A stretch of 64,000 nt of DNA, from the NCBI RefSeq assembly GCF_039528515.1, contig NZ_BAAALT010000127.1, forward strand, positions 60,054-124,053, written 5' to 3'. Origin of the DNA: Luedemannella flava (GTDB lineage: Bacteria; Actinomycetota; Actinomycetes; Mycobacteriales; Micromonosporaceae). Shown here piece after piece: positions 17,151 to 27,211 of this stretch (the stretch's first letter is position 1; the number at the start of each line of letters is the position of its first letter). The position numbers and the translations under genes are program-made. The notes below the pieces were generated by a model, which ran no database searches, was not told the DNA's origin, and worked only from the letters and a program-made list of their open reading frames with translations.

Positions 17151-18413
17151 ATGAACAGGCGGTTGAAGGCCGTAGCGATGCTCGGCGCCGTCGCTATCGT
17201 GGCGGCCGGTTGTGCCAGCGGCGACGAGACCGGCGGCGGCACGACGGAGAAGGAGCTGATCATCGGCGTCGACCTGCCCTTCCAGGGCGCGTCGGCCGAC
17301 ACCTCCGAGACGACGTTCAACGCGATGCAGCTGTACTTGGACCAGATCGGGAACAAGGCCGGCAGCTACAAGGTCAAGCTCCAGAAGTATGACGACTCGA
17401 CCGCTGCCAAGGGCGGCTGGGACGACGCGACCTGCACCAAGAACGCTGGCGACCACGTCGCCAACGCCAACGAGGTCGCGGTCATGGGCACGTACAACTC
17501 GGGCTGCGCCAAGCTGCAGGTCGGCACGCTGAACCAGGCCCCCGACGGCCCGCTGCTGATGGTGTCGCACGCGAACACCAACCCGGGTCTGACCAAGGCG
17601 TGGGAGCCGGGCGAGCCGGAGAAGTTCTTCCCGTCGGGCACCCGCAGCTACGCCCGCGTCATCACCACTGACGACTACCAGGGCGCGGCCGCGGCGCAGT
17701 TCGCCGCCAAGGACCTGCAGGTCAAGAAGTGCTTCGTCCTCAACGACAACCAGACCTACGGTCAGGGTGTCGCGAAGGCGTTCGCCGACGAGGCCGCCAA
17801 GCAGGGCATCCAGGTGCTCGGCAACGACGCGTGGGACTTCAAGGCGTCGAACTACACCGCCCTCATGCAGAAGATCAAGTCGGCCGGCGCCGACTGCGTC
17901 TACCTGGGCGGCATCTACGACAACAACGGTGGCCAGCTGGTCAAGGACAAGGTCGCCGTCCTCGGCGACAACAAGGGCGCCGTCAAGCTGATCGGCCCCG
18001 ACGGCTTCACCGGCTACGAGGACTTCCAGAAGCTCCCGGCGGGCGAGGGCACCTACCTCACCTTCGCGGGCCTCGACGCCTCGCAGCTCAAGGCCGCCGG
18101 CGGCAAGGGCTCCAAGCTCCTCGAGGACTACAAGGCCAAGTACGGCAAGGACCCGGCCAGCTCGTACGTCCTCTACGGCGTGCAGGCCCTGCAGGTGATC
18201 CTGGCCGCGATCGAGAAGTCGGACGGCACGCGCAAGAGCGTGAACGCCCAGGTCTTCTCGGGTGCTGGCATCAGCATCAGCGCCGCCGACGCGGTGCTGG
18301 GCAAGGACCTGAAGATCGACCCCGCCACCGGTGACATCAACGTGCGCGACCTCTCGGTCCTGCAGATGACCGCCGGCGCGGAGAAGTTCGTCAAGCCCTG
18401 GCCGCTTCCCTGA
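17151..18413 (+). CDS. livK: Branched-chain amino acid ABC transporter substrate-binding lipoprotein
   Basis: A 420-residue lipoprotein: basic N-terminus, hydrophobic core and lipobox VAAGC with Cys21 lipidated. The mature part is a type I periplasmic binding fold of the Leu/Ile/Val-binding family (IGVDLPFQGASADTS start; DDYQGAAAAQFA and FVLNDNQTYGQG mid-section). It captures leucine, isoleucine or valine, or possibly another amino acid or amide, outside the membrane and delivers it to LivHM. The ribosome binding site GAGAGGA lies 6 bp before the ATG. A strong hairpin between this gene and livH probably reduces expression of the membrane genes relative to the binding protein. Confidence 0.92.
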   Translation: MNRRLKAVAMLGAVAIVAAGCASGDETGGGTTEKELIIGVDLPFQGASADTSETTFNAMQLYLDQIGNKAGSYKVKLQKYDDSTAAKGGWDDATCTKNAGDHVANANEVAVMGTYNSGCAKLQVGTLNQAPDGPLLMVSHANTNPGLTKAWEPGEPEKFFPSGTRSYARVITTDDYQGAAAAQFAAKDLQVKKCFVLNDNQTYGQGVAKAFADEAAKQGIQVLGNDAWDFKASNYTALMQKIKSAGADCVYLGGIYDNNGGQLVKDKVAVLGDNKGAVKLIGPDGFTGYEDFQKLPAGEGTYLTFAGLDASQLKAAGGKGSKLLEDYKAKYGKDPASSYVLYGVQALQVILAAIEKSDGTRKSVNAQVFSGAGISISAADAVLGKDLKIDPATGDINVRDLSVLQMTAGAEKFVKPWPLP

Positions 18414-18432
18414 CAAACAGTCACCCATGCGA

Positions 18433-18469
18433 CCGGTGCGGCGTCCCCTTCCCGGGGGCGCCGCACCGG
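18433..18469 (+). terminator. Intercistronic hairpin between livK and livH
   Basis: Arms CCGGTGCGGCGTCCCC and GGGGGCGCCGCACCGG pair over 16 bases with one G-U pair and a short loop. Placed 19 bp after livK and 52 bp before livH, it fits a partial terminator or 3'-end stabiliser that lets the binding protein be made in excess of the permease complex. Confidence 0.65.
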
Positions 18470-18521
18470 AAGCGCCTGTCCCGGCACCACCCCTCGCCGG
18501 CGTGAACGTAGGAGCAACCCC

Positions 18522-19574
18522 GTGACATCATCTGTGGCCGCGGACCCGCGCCCACGTCTGGGATTACAGATCCGGACGTACGGCTACTGGGCAGCGGTAA
18601 TCGTGATTTTGGGCCTCGCGGCTCTATGGCTCGGCTGGAAGCTGGTCACCGAGCCGGTGCTGGTCTTCTCCTCGGCGGTCGCCGGTCTCAGCAATGGCGC
18701 GCTCTACGCTCTCATCGCGCTCGGCTACACCCTGGTGTACGGCATCATTGAGCTGATCAACTTTGCCCACGGCGACCTGTTCATGCTCGGCACCCTGTTC
18801 AGCGGGTTCATGCTCGTGACCGTGCTCAGCCAGACGGTGACCCAGGTGAGCGCGCTCGGCTGGCTCGCGTTCCTGTTCGCGTTGATCGCCACGGCCGCGT
18901 TCTGCGCCGGCATCAACGTGAGCATCGAGTTCCTCGCCTACCGACGACTCCGGCGGGCGCCCAAACTGGCGCCGCTCATCACCGCGGTCGGCATGAGCTT
19001 CATCCTGCAGTTCGTCGGCCTGAAGTGGAACGGCTCGATGCAGAAGAGCGGCTGGCCGAGCCTGCTGCCGACGGGCGCGCTGCACATCGGCGGCGTCGAG
19101 ATCAAGTACACGTTCTTCGTCGTCCTCGCCGTGACCATTCCGGTGCTGCTCCTGCTCAGTTGGCTCGTCACGAAGACCCGGGCGGGCAAGGCCATGCGGG
19201 CCACCGCGCAGGACCAGGACGCGGCCCGCCTGATGGGCGTCAACGTCAACCGGATCATCTCTTTCACGTTCGCGATCGGCGGCGCGCTGGCGGGTGTCGC
19301 CGGCGTGATGTGGCAGCAGACGATCGGCACCACCCGCTACGACCTCGGCTTCCAGCTGGGTCTCTACGCGTTCACGGCGGCCGTGCTCGGCGGCATCGGC
19401 AACCTGACGGGCGCCGTGCTCGGCGGCGTGCTCATCGGCCTCATCCAGGGCCTCAACGACAGCGTCGGGCTCGGCCAGGACTGGTCCAACACCGTCGTCT
19501 TCGCCATCCTCATCCTCGTGATGGTGTTCCGGCCGACGGGTCTGCTGGGCAGTACGGTCGGGGAGAAGGTGTAG
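18522..19574 (+). CDS. livH: Branched-chain amino acid ABC transporter permease LivH
   Basis: A 350-residue integral membrane protein with about eight hydrophobic helices. Family marks are visible: SNGALYALIALGYTLVYGII and NFAHGDLFMLG near the N-terminus, and the coupling-loop sequence KAMRATAQDQDAARLMGVN that contacts the ATPases. It forms the membrane channel with LivM. The start GTG at 18522 follows AGGAG by 8 bp. livM starts 2 bp after the stop, indicating tight co-expression. The N-terminal 60 residues are longer than in E. coli LivH, with one extra helix. Confidence 0.95.
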   Translation: MTSSVAADPRPRLGLQIRTYGYWAAVIVILGLAALWLGWKLVTEPVLVFSSAVAGLSNGALYALIALGYTLVYGIIELINFAHGDLFMLGTLFSGFMLVTVLSQTVTQVSALGWLAFLFALIATAAFCAGINVSIEFLAYRRLRRAPKLAPLITAVGMSFILQFVGLKWNGSMQKSGWPSLLPTGALHIGGVEIKYTFFVVLAVTIPVLLLLSWLVTKTRAGKAMRATAQDQDAARLMGVNVNRIISFTFAIGGALAGVAGVMWQQTIGTTRYDLGFQLGLYAFTAAVLGGIGNLTGAVLGGVLIGLIQGLNDSVGLGQDWSNTVVFAILILVMVFRPTGLLGSTVGEKV

Positions 19575-19576
19575 CC

Positions 19577-20871
19577 GTGAGCAGCGAGACCATGTCCGTC
19601 ATGCCGCAGAAGCCCCGTAAGGGCTTCTCCCTGCCGCACTCGGCCCGCTGGCCGGTCGGCTTCCTCATCGCCGCCCTGGCGCTTTTCGCGCTGTACTACT
19701 TCGTGTACTACGGCCCCGTTGACCCCGACTTCAAGGCGTGGGTGCAGCGCTGGCTGTCGATCGCCTCGATGAACGAGTCGCTGGTGTGGGTCATGTGCGC
19801 CCTCGGCCTCAACGTCGTCGTCGGTTACGCCGGCCTGCTCGACCTCGGCTTCGTCGCCTTCTGGGCGATCGGCGGCTACACGGTCGGCTGGTTCATGTCC
19901 GCGTTCTTCCAGCAGTGGAACGTGCACGTCCTGGGCACAGGCCCGGAGACGGCCCGCGGCCTGCACTTCAACTTCTGGTTCGTGCTGATTCTCGCCGGCC
20001 TCATCTGTGCCGCCTTCGGCGTCCTCATCGGCGCCCCGACGCTGCGGCTGCGCAGCGACTACCTGGCGCTGGTCACCCTCGGCTTCGGCGAGATCATCCC
20101 GCAGATCTTCTACAACGGCGACGACCTGTGGGGCTTCAACCTCACCAACGGCACCAAGGGCATCCTGCCCGCCGACCCGGTGCCGGCGGTCGCCTTCGAC
20201 AAGGAGGGCGTCGGGTTCCGCGACCTCGGCGTCTTCGACCACCTGTCGAAGTACGTGATCTTCGTGGTGTTCGTGGCGGTCATCGTCTTCGTGTCGCTGC
20301 GGCTGCGCGAGGGCAGGCTCGGTCGGGCCTGGCTGGCGATCCGCGAGGACGAGCTGGCGGCCAGCGCGATGGGTGTGCCGCTGATGCGCACCAAGCTGTC
20401 GGCGTACGGGATCGGCGCGGTCGCCGGCGGCATCGGCGGCGCGGCTTTCGCCATCCTGATCAACGGCGTGCTGCCCGACCGGTTCAACTTCTCCATCTCG
20501 ATCATCCTGCTCGCGATGGTGGTCCTCGGCGGCATGGGCAACGTCTGGGGCGTGATCATCGGTGCCCTGCTGATCTCGTGGGTGAACTCCACGGGCCTGC
20601 CCCAGGCCGGGAACGCGATCAACGAGACGTTCGACACCAACATCAACTTCCCGAGCTGGAGCTTCCTCATCTTCGGCGCGACGCTGGTGCTGATGATGCT
20701 CTTCCGGCGCGAAGGCATCCTGCCCGAGGCGCGCACCCGCCTGGTCCTGCGCGAGCCAGGCCGCACGGAGGCCGAGGCGCTCGGCGCCGATCTGGAGGCG
20801 CCCGCGCCCGAGCTGGACGCACTGCCCGAGATCGAGGTCGCGGGCGACAGCACGAATGAAGGGAAGCGGTC

Positions 20872-20875
<4 letters not shown>
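19577..20875 (+). CDS. livM: Branched-chain amino acid ABC transporter permease LivM
   Basis: A 432-residue integral membrane protein, second half of the transport channel. Marks include LNVVVGYAGLLDLGFVAFWAIGG, the hydrophobic stretches around 130-160, and the coupling segment RLGRAWLAIREDELAASAMG followed by AYGIGAVAGGIGGAAF. A polar C-terminal tail of about 50 residues is extra. The GTG at 19577 was chosen because it follows the livH stop by 2 bp; a further ATG lies a few codons in. The stop overlaps the livG start by 4 bp (ATGA). Confidence 0.94.
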
Positions 20876-21662
<787 letters not shown>

Positions 21663-21666
<4 letters not shown>

Positions 21667-22388
21667 CGATCCTGAGGCAGCCGATGCTCGCGCTGAACGA
21701 CATCCACGTCTACTACGGCAACATCGCCGCGGTGAAGGGCGTATCGATCGAGGTCAACCAGGGTGAGATCGTCACGCTGGTCGGCTCGAACGGCGCCGGC
21801 AAGTCGACCACCCTGCGCACCATCTCGGGTCTGCTCAAGCCCCGCAAAGGCAGCGTGACCTTCCTGGGCCGACGCATCGACGGGGTCAGCGCGCACGACA
21901 TCGTCGGGCTGGGCATCGCCCAGTCGCCCGAGGGTCGGCGCATCTTCCCCAAGATGTCCGTGGCCGAGAACCTCGACCTCGGCGCGTTCCTGCGCAAGGA
22001 CAAGGCGGAGATCGCGGCTGACAAGGAGCGGATGCTCGAGCTGTTCCCGCGGCTGCGGGAGCGCATCGGTCAGAAGGCGGGCACCATGTCCGGCGGCGAG
22101 CAGCAGATGCTGGCCGTCGCCCGGGCGCTCATGGCCCGCCCGAAGCTGCTGCTGCTGGACGAGCCGTCGATGGGTCTGGCGCCCGTACTCGTGGATCTGA
22201 TCTTCGACACGATCAAGACGATCCGCGAGCAGGGCACCACGGTGCTGGTCGTGGAGCAGAACGCGCTGGCCGCGCTGAGCATCGCCGACCGGGCCTACGT
22301 GCTCGAGTCGGGGTCGCTCAAGATGGCCGGCTCGGCTGCCGAACTCCGTCAGGATGACGCCATCGTGAAGGCCTACCTGGGCGGCTAA
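21663..22388 (+). CDS. livF: Branched-chain amino acid ABC transporter ATPase LivF
   Basis: A 241-residue ATPase: Walker A VGSNGAGKSTT, signature MSGGEQQMLAVARALM, Walker B LLLLDEPSMGLAP, switch His replaced by Gln in VVEQNALAAL as usual for LivF. It lacks the LivG-type insert. Last gene of the operon; polA starts 31 bp downstream with no terminator visible, so some readthrough is possible. The start ATG at 21663 overlaps livG, and a GGAGG lies just before it. Confidence 0.96.
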
Positions 22389-22419
22389 TAACGTCGGACG
22401 TGAGGGCTAGGGTAGGCCC

Positions 22420-25104
22420 GTGACTGATAAGCCGAGACTGCTGCTGGTCGACGGACACTCGCTGGCCTACCGAGCCTTCTTCGCCCTGCCCGTGGAGAAC
22501 TTCTCCACGAGTACGGGCCAGCCGACCAACGCGGTGTACGGCTTCACCTCGATGTTGATCAACGCGTTGCGGGACGAGAAGCCCACCCATATCGCGGTGG
22601 CCTTCGACGTGTCGCGCCGCTCGTTCCGCACCGAGGTCTACCCGGAATACAAGGCGACCCGGTCCGAGACGCCCTCGGACTTCAAGGGCCAGGTCAGCCT
22701 TGTCCAGGAGGTCCTCGCCGCCTTGCGTATCCCCGTCATCGAGAAGGAGGGATACGAGGCGGACGACGTGATCGCCACGCTGGCCCGGCAGGGCTGCGAG
22801 GCGGGCATGGAGGTGCTGATCAGCACCGGCGACCGCGACACGTTCCAGCTCGTCACGGACAAATGCACGGTCATCTACCCGAAGCGTGGCGTGTCCGAGG
22901 TCGTCCGGATGGACCCGGCGGCGGTGACCGCCCGCTACGGGGTGGCCCCCGAGCACTACCGGGCCATCGCCGCGCTGGTCGGCGAGAGCAGCGACAACCT
23001 GCCCGGCGTGCCGGGCGTGGGGGAGAAGACCGCCGCCAAGTGGCTCACCCAGTTCGGCGACTTCGACGGCCTCGTCGCCGGCGTCGACCAGATCAAGGGC
23101 AAGGCCGGCGAGAACGTCCGCGCCCACCTGGCCGGCGTGCTGCGCAACTACGAGCTCAACCGGCTCGTCGACGACCTTGAGCTGCCGCTCGGCCCGGCCG
23201 ACCTGACCTGGCACGGGTGGGACCGCGAGGCGGTGCATGAGGTCTTCGACGCGCTGCAGTTCCGCATCCTCCGCGACCGGCTCTACCAGTACCTGGACGC
23301 GGTCGAGCCGGAGGCCGAGGCGGGCTTCGACCTGGCCGGGGAGCTGCTTGGCGCCGGGGCGGTCGCCGGCTGGCTGACCACCCACGCCCCCGCCGGCGTG
23401 CCGGTGGGCGTGGCGGTCACCGGCACGTTCGGCCGCGGCACGGGCGCGCTGACCGGGGTGGCCGTCGCCACGGCCGACGGCCCGGCGGGTTGGTTCGACC
23501 CGACGACGCTCGACCAGGCCGACGACGCCGCCGTGGCCGCCTGGCTCGCCGACCCGGCCCGGCCCAAGGTGCTGCACGACAGCAAGCCCGCGCTGCTGGC
23601 CTTCGCCGCGCACGGCTGGCAGCTGCGCGGCGTCGCCACCGACACGGCGCTCGCCGCCTACCTGGCCCGCCCCGACCAGCGGTCCTACGACCTGGTCGAC
23701 CTGGCGCTGCGCTACCTGCAGCGCGAGCTGCGGGTGGAGGAGGCCGACCACGCCCAGCCGACCCTCGACGGGCTCGGCCTCGACGGCGACGCGGAGCGGG
23801 TGCTCATGCTGCGCGCCCGGGCCACCCTCGACCTCGCCGACGCGCTGCGCGCCGAGCTCGACCGCGACGGCGGCTCCTCGGCCCGGCTGCTCGCCGAGGT
23901 GGAGCAGCCCCTCGTCGACGTGCTCGCCGCGATGGAGGCGGCCGGCATCGGCGCCGACACCCACTACCTGTCCGAGCTGGAGGCCAACTTCGCGGCCGAG
24001 GTGAAGTCCGCGGCCCAGGCGGCGTACGCGGTGGTGGGGCGGGAGTTCAACCTCGGCTCGCCCAAGCAGCTGCAGGAGATCCTCTTCGGCGAGCTGGACC
24101 TCCCCAAGACCAAGAAGATCAAGACGGGGTACACGACCGACGCCGAGGCGCTGCAGAGCCTGTTCGCCACGACCGGCCACCCGGTCCTGGAGCACCTGCT
24201 GCGCCACCGCGACGTGGCCAAGCTCAAGTCCACAGTCGACGGCCTGCTCAAGTCGGTGAGCCCCGACGGGCGCATCCACACGACGTTCTACCAGACCGTC
24301 GCCGCCACCGGCCGGCTGTCGAGCACCGACCCCAACCTGCAGAACGTGCCCATCCGCACCGAGGAGGGCCGGCGCATCCGGCGCGCCTTCGTCGTGAGCG
24401 AGGGCTTCGAGACCCTGCTCACCGCCGACTACAGCCAGATCGAGATGCGCATCATGGCGCACCTGTCGGCCGACGAGGCGCTCATCGAGGCGTTCCGCTC
24501 CGGCGCCGACTTCCACGCGGTGACCGCCTCGGCGGTGTTCGGCGTCCCGATCGAGCAGGTGGTCCCCGAGCAGCGCCGCCGCATCAAGGCCATGAACTAC
24601 GGCCTGGCGTACGGCCTGAGCGTCTACGGCCTGTCCCAGCAGCTCGCCATCCCGACCGAGGAGGCGCGCAACCTGATGGACGGCTACTTCTCCCGCTTCG
24701 GCGGCGTGCGCGACTACCTGCAGTCCGTCGTCGCGAAGGCCAGCCTGGACGGCTACACGGAGACGGTGCTGGGCCGCCGGCGCTACCTGCCCGACCTCAC
24801 CTCCGACAACCGTCAGCGCCGGGAGATGGCCGAGCGCATGGCGCTCAACGCCCCGATCCAGGGCAGCGCCGCCGACATCATCAAGGTCGCCATGCTCCGC
24901 GTCGACGAGGCCCTGCGCGCCTCGAAGCTGGCCTCGCGCATGCTCCTGCAGGTGCACGACGAGCTGGTCTTCGAAGTGGCGCCGGGGGAGCGCGACGCCC
25001 TGGAGGCGCTCGTCCGGGAGCAGATGGGCGGCGCCTACCCGCTCGACGTCCCGCTGGAGGTCTCCGTCGGCCTGGGCCGCGACTGGGACGCCGCCGACCA
25101 CTGA
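22420..25104 (+). CDS. polA: DNA polymerase I
   Basis: An 894-residue enzyme for Okazaki-fragment processing and repair. Residues 1-290 form the 5'-nuclease domain (LLLVDGHSLAYRAFFAL, YEADDVIATLA, STGDRDTFQLV with the metal aspartates). Residues about 300-490 have the 3'-5' exonuclease fold but the first DxE motif is absent (VAVATADGPAG), so proofreading is probably lost, as in Taq and M. tuberculosis PolA. Residues 510-894 form the polymerase: motif A DYSQIEMRI, motif B RRIKAMNYGLAYG, motif C QVHDELVFE. GTG start at 22420. The next gene is convergent 5 bp away. Confidence 0.98.
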   Translation: MTDKPRLLLVDGHSLAYRAFFALPVENFSTSTGQPTNAVYGFTSMLINALRDEKPTHIAVAFDVSRRSFRTEVYPEYKATRSETPSDFKGQVSLVQEVLAALRIPVIEKEGYEADDVIATLARQGCEAGMEVLISTGDRDTFQLVTDKCTVIYPKRGVSEVVRMDPAAVTARYGVAPEHYRAIAALVGESSDNLPGVPGVGEKTAAKWLTQFGDFDGLVAGVDQIKGKAGENVRAHLAGVLRNYELNRLVDDLELPLGPADLTWHGWDREAVHEVFDALQFRILRDRLYQYLDAVEPEAEAGFDLAGELLGAGAVAGWLTTHAPAGVPVGVAVTGTFGRGTGALTGVAVATADGPAGWFDPTTLDQADDAAVAAWLADPARPKVLHDSKPALLAFAAHGWQLRGVATDTALAAYLARPDQRSYDLVDLALRYLQRELRVEEADHAQPTLDGLGLDGDAERVLMLRARATLDLADALRAELDRDGGSSARLLAEVEQPLVDVLAAMEAAGIGADTHYLSELEANFAAEVKSAAQAAYAVVGREFNLGSPKQLQEILFGELDLPKTKKIKTGYTTDAEALQSLFATTGHPVLEHLLRHRDVAKLKSTVDGLLKSVSPDGRIHTTFYQTVAATGRLSSTDPNLQNVPIRTEEGRRIRRAFVVSEGFETLLTADYSQIEMRIMAHLSADEALIEAFRSGADFHAVTASAVFGVPIEQVVPEQRRRIKAMNYGLAYGLSVYGLSQQLAIPTEEARNLMDGYFSRFGGVRDYLQSVVAKASLDGYTETVLGRRRYLPDLTSDNRQRREMAERMALNAPIQGSAADIIKVAMLRVDEALRASKLASRMLLQVHDELVFEVAPGERDALEALVREQMGGAYPLDVPLEVSVGLGRDWDAADH

Positions 25105-25109
25105 CCCCG

Positions 25110-25673
25110 TCAGGCGACGGTGCTCGTGTCCACGACGATGTCCGCCCGGTCGCGGGTGCCGTCAGCGGTGAAGAACGCGTCCTCCTCGCGCATCCAGCGC
25201 TCCCAGAGCGCGTCGCTGCCGGGGAAGGCGGCGTCGCGCGCCAGGCCGCGCGCGAGCCGGACGTCCGCCGGCGCGTCGACCCAGACGGCGTAGGCGAGGC
25301 GACCGACCGTCTCCCGCCGGGTGCAGGTGACGCCCTCGACGATCACGGTGGGCGCCCACGGGTGGGTCTTCCACTCGCCCAGCGTCGAGCCGTACCAGTC
25401 GCTCCAGTCCCGCGCCTGATAGTGGGCGTCGTGGCCCGCGAGCAGCGACGTGAGCACCTGCTCGTCGAAGCGCGGCCACCAGCCGGCGAAACAGTCCCAC
25501 GACACGAAGTCGTCGACCGCGATGATCGGCGCCACCAGCAGTTCCGACAGGCGGGCGGCGAGGTGGCTCTTGCCCGCGCCACCGGGGCCGTCGACGCCGA
25601 CGATTCGGATGCCGCTGACGGCCGGCCGTCGGGCCACCTCCGTACTGATACGAGACGCGACGTCGACACTCAC
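25110..25673 (-). CDS. Uridine-kinase-like P-loop protein
   Basis: A 187-residue P-loop kinase. Walker A is GVDGPGGAGKSHLA (residues about 22-35), followed by the Asp pair in IIAVDDFVSWD that in uridine kinases contacts the substrate, and a later Asp/Arg-rich lid (VRLARGLARDAAFPG). It is shorter than Udk and resembles the (d)CMP/uridine kinase-like hypothetical proteins frequent in actinobacteria. The substrate is uncertain: nucleoside, pantothenate-like or another alcohol. A GTG at 25673 was chosen; no good ribosome binding site precedes it, so the mRNA may be leaderless. The 42-bp tandem repeat lies upstream. Confidence 0.75.
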   Translation of the reverse strand: MSVDVASRISTEVARRPAVSGIRIVGVDGPGGAGKSHLAARLSELLVAPIIAVDDFVSWDCFAGWWPRFDEQVLTSLLAGHDAHYQARDWSDWYGSTLGEWKTHPWAPTVIVEGVTCTRRETVGRLAYAVWVDAPADVRLARGLARDAAFPGSDALWERWMREEDAFFTADGTRDRADIVVDTSTVA

Positions 25674-25778
25674 ATGGTCGATCTTGTCATTAGGCGGTGC
25701 GTCGGCTCGCCCAGGGCGGGGAAGATCAGCGCCGCCCTCTCTGCCGGCCAGGCCCGCGCCGCCACGTCGCCGCAGGTC

Positions 25779-25966
25779 GCCACATGTGCACTCTTGGCGG
25801 CCCCCGAGTGCGCAGGCTCGCCAGATGTGCACTCGTGGTGGGTTCCGGCGGTGTCAGGCTCGCCAGATGTGCACTCTTGGTGGGGTGCGGGCGCGTTGGG
25901 CTCGCCAGATGTTCACTCTTGGCGGGGGTCAGGCGCTTCGGGCTCGCCATATGCGCCCATGTGGCG
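25779..25966. repeat. 42-bp tandem repeat, about 4.5 units
   Basis: Units begin at 25779, 25820, 25862, 25904 and 25946; the first is 41 bp, the next three 42 bp, the last partial. Each unit starts GCCAGATGTGCACTCTTGG (with point variants) and ends with GGCTC, while the middle 15-20 bases vary in sequence but not length. The array fills most of the 377-bp gap between two divergent genes (25110-25673 and 26051-26920). A 14-residue periodicity results in any frame, but no start or ribosome binding site supports translation. The remaining bases at 25674-25778 and 25967-26050 show no gene. Confidence 0.85.
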
Positions 25967-26050
25967 ACGGGGCGCAACCGTGTGGCCCCGGCGGGCCGGA
26001 TCTGTCCGGGTGGCGCGGAGCGGTGCGGCGTACTCGGGGAGAATGTCGGG

Positions 26051-26920
26051 GTGATTGACGCGGATCTTGAGTCGGGCGATCTCGGTGACCCCGCGCCCAG
26101 CTATCCCGACGATGCCGCGCATGTGACCCGGCGCGTCGCCGGGGCGGGTGAGACGGTCCGGGCGAATCACTGGTGGTGGGACGCGGCGGCCGATGCCTAC
26201 CAGGCCGAGCACGGGGAGTTCCTCGGGGACGTGCGGTTCGTCTGGGGGCCGGAGGGGTTCGATGAGGGCGTCGCCCGGCTGCTCGGCGACGTAGCGGGGC
26301 AGCGGGTGCTGGAGATCGGGGCGGGCGCGGGGCAGTGCGGGCGGTGGCTCGTCGCCCGGGGTGCGGACGCGGTCGGCGTCGAGCTGTCGGCGCGGCAGTT
26401 GTGGCACTCGCGGCGGCTCGATGAGCGCTCGGGCGTGCGCCTGCCGGCCGTGCAGGCCGACGCGAGCCGGCTGCCGTTCGGCGACGCCAGCTTCGACGCG
26501 GTGTGCTCGTCCTACGGCGCGCTGCCCTTCGTCGCGGACGCCGCAACCGTCTGCGCGGAGGTGGCGCGGGTGCTGCGGCCGGGTGGCAGGTTCGTGTTCT
26601 CGGTGTCCCACCCGGTGCGGTGGTGCTTCCCCGACGACCCGGACGAGGGCGGGCTCACGGCGGTGCAGTCGTACTTCGACCGGACGCCCTACGTCGAGCA
26701 GGACGAGGACGGCGTCGCGAGCTACGTCGAGCACCACCGGACGGTCGGGGACTGGGTGCGGGTCGTTGTCGGGGCCGGGCTGCGGCTGGTGGATCTGGTG
26801 GAGCCGGAGTGGCCCGCGGGGCACGACGGAATCTGGGGTGGCTGGAGCCCGCTACGGGGACGTATCCTGCCGGGGACCGCCATTTTCATATGTGAGCTTG
26901 ACCCCCGAAATTCGCGGTAA
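26051..26920 (+). CDS. SAM-dependent class I methyltransferase
   Basis: A 289-residue protein. Motif I for S-adenosylmethionine binding is RVLEIGAGAGQCGRWL (about residues 82-97), motif II includes VGVELSARQL, and post-I to motif III features follow: LPFGDASFDAVCSSYGALPF and EVARVLRPGGRFVFS, as in UbiE/MenG-like Methyltransf_11 enzymes. The substrate is unknown; the C-terminal region (DRTPYVEQDEDG, YVEHHRTVGDWV) is conserved in an actinobacterial family usually sited beside rpsA and polA. The start GTG at 26051 lies after GGGGAGA. A frame without stops extends upstream into the repeat array, but that part does not look coding. Confidence 0.88.
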   Translation: MIDADLESGDLGDPAPSYPDDAAHVTRRVAGAGETVRANHWWWDAAADAYQAEHGEFLGDVRFVWGPEGFDEGVARLLGDVAGQRVLEIGAGAGQCGRWLVARGADAVGVELSARQLWHSRRLDERSGVRLPAVQADASRLPFGDASFDAVCSSYGALPFVADAATVCAEVARVLRPGGRFVFSVSHPVRWCFPDDPDEGGLTAVQSYFDRTPYVEQDEDGVASYVEHHRTVGDWVRVVVGAGLRLVDLVEPEWPAGHDGIWGGWSPLRGRILPGTAIFICELDPRNSR

Positions 26921-27211
26921 CTGCGTAATCCGACGAGTCGGCGCCGTGGACCATGGGCGACATTCATAACGTTTTCGCCCCGATCGGCCACAGCACCCCA
27001 TCTGGGGTGGGGGGAACGTTGGACCACGTGCTCATGTGCGGGGTAAGCTTCTCGATGCACTCGTGGGCCGCAACCTCGGCAGGGAGCAGGTTCGCGGTCG
27101 TCTCCATACTCCTGTGATCAAAGCGTGGTTGCGGAAGTCATGCGCGGCGGCTGGCCCGCGAGCGTCACTCAAGTCTTCTAGACACCCACATTCACCGGAG
27201 CAACAGCCCAG
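26921..27211 (+). promoter_or_regulatory. rpsA upstream leader region
   Basis: This 291-bp stretch has no gene. It contains a short hairpin (ACCCC-ATCT-GGGGT around 26997-27009) and an AT-richer tract near 26970. The ribosome binding site for rpsA is CGGAG at 27197-27201. A long leader before rpsA is normal, because S1 synthesis is autoregulated in other bacteria; no specific motif is recognised here. Confidence 0.35.

Noticed and set aside
22318..25101. Very long open frame on the strand opposite polA
   Set aside because: High GC content keeps stop codons rare on the opposite strand; the translation is Arg/Gly/His-rich and polA is certain.
25779..25966. CRISPR array
   Set aside because: Repeats are contiguous with an unconserved middle of fixed position, no ~30-bp spacers alternate with constant repeats, and no cas genes are present.
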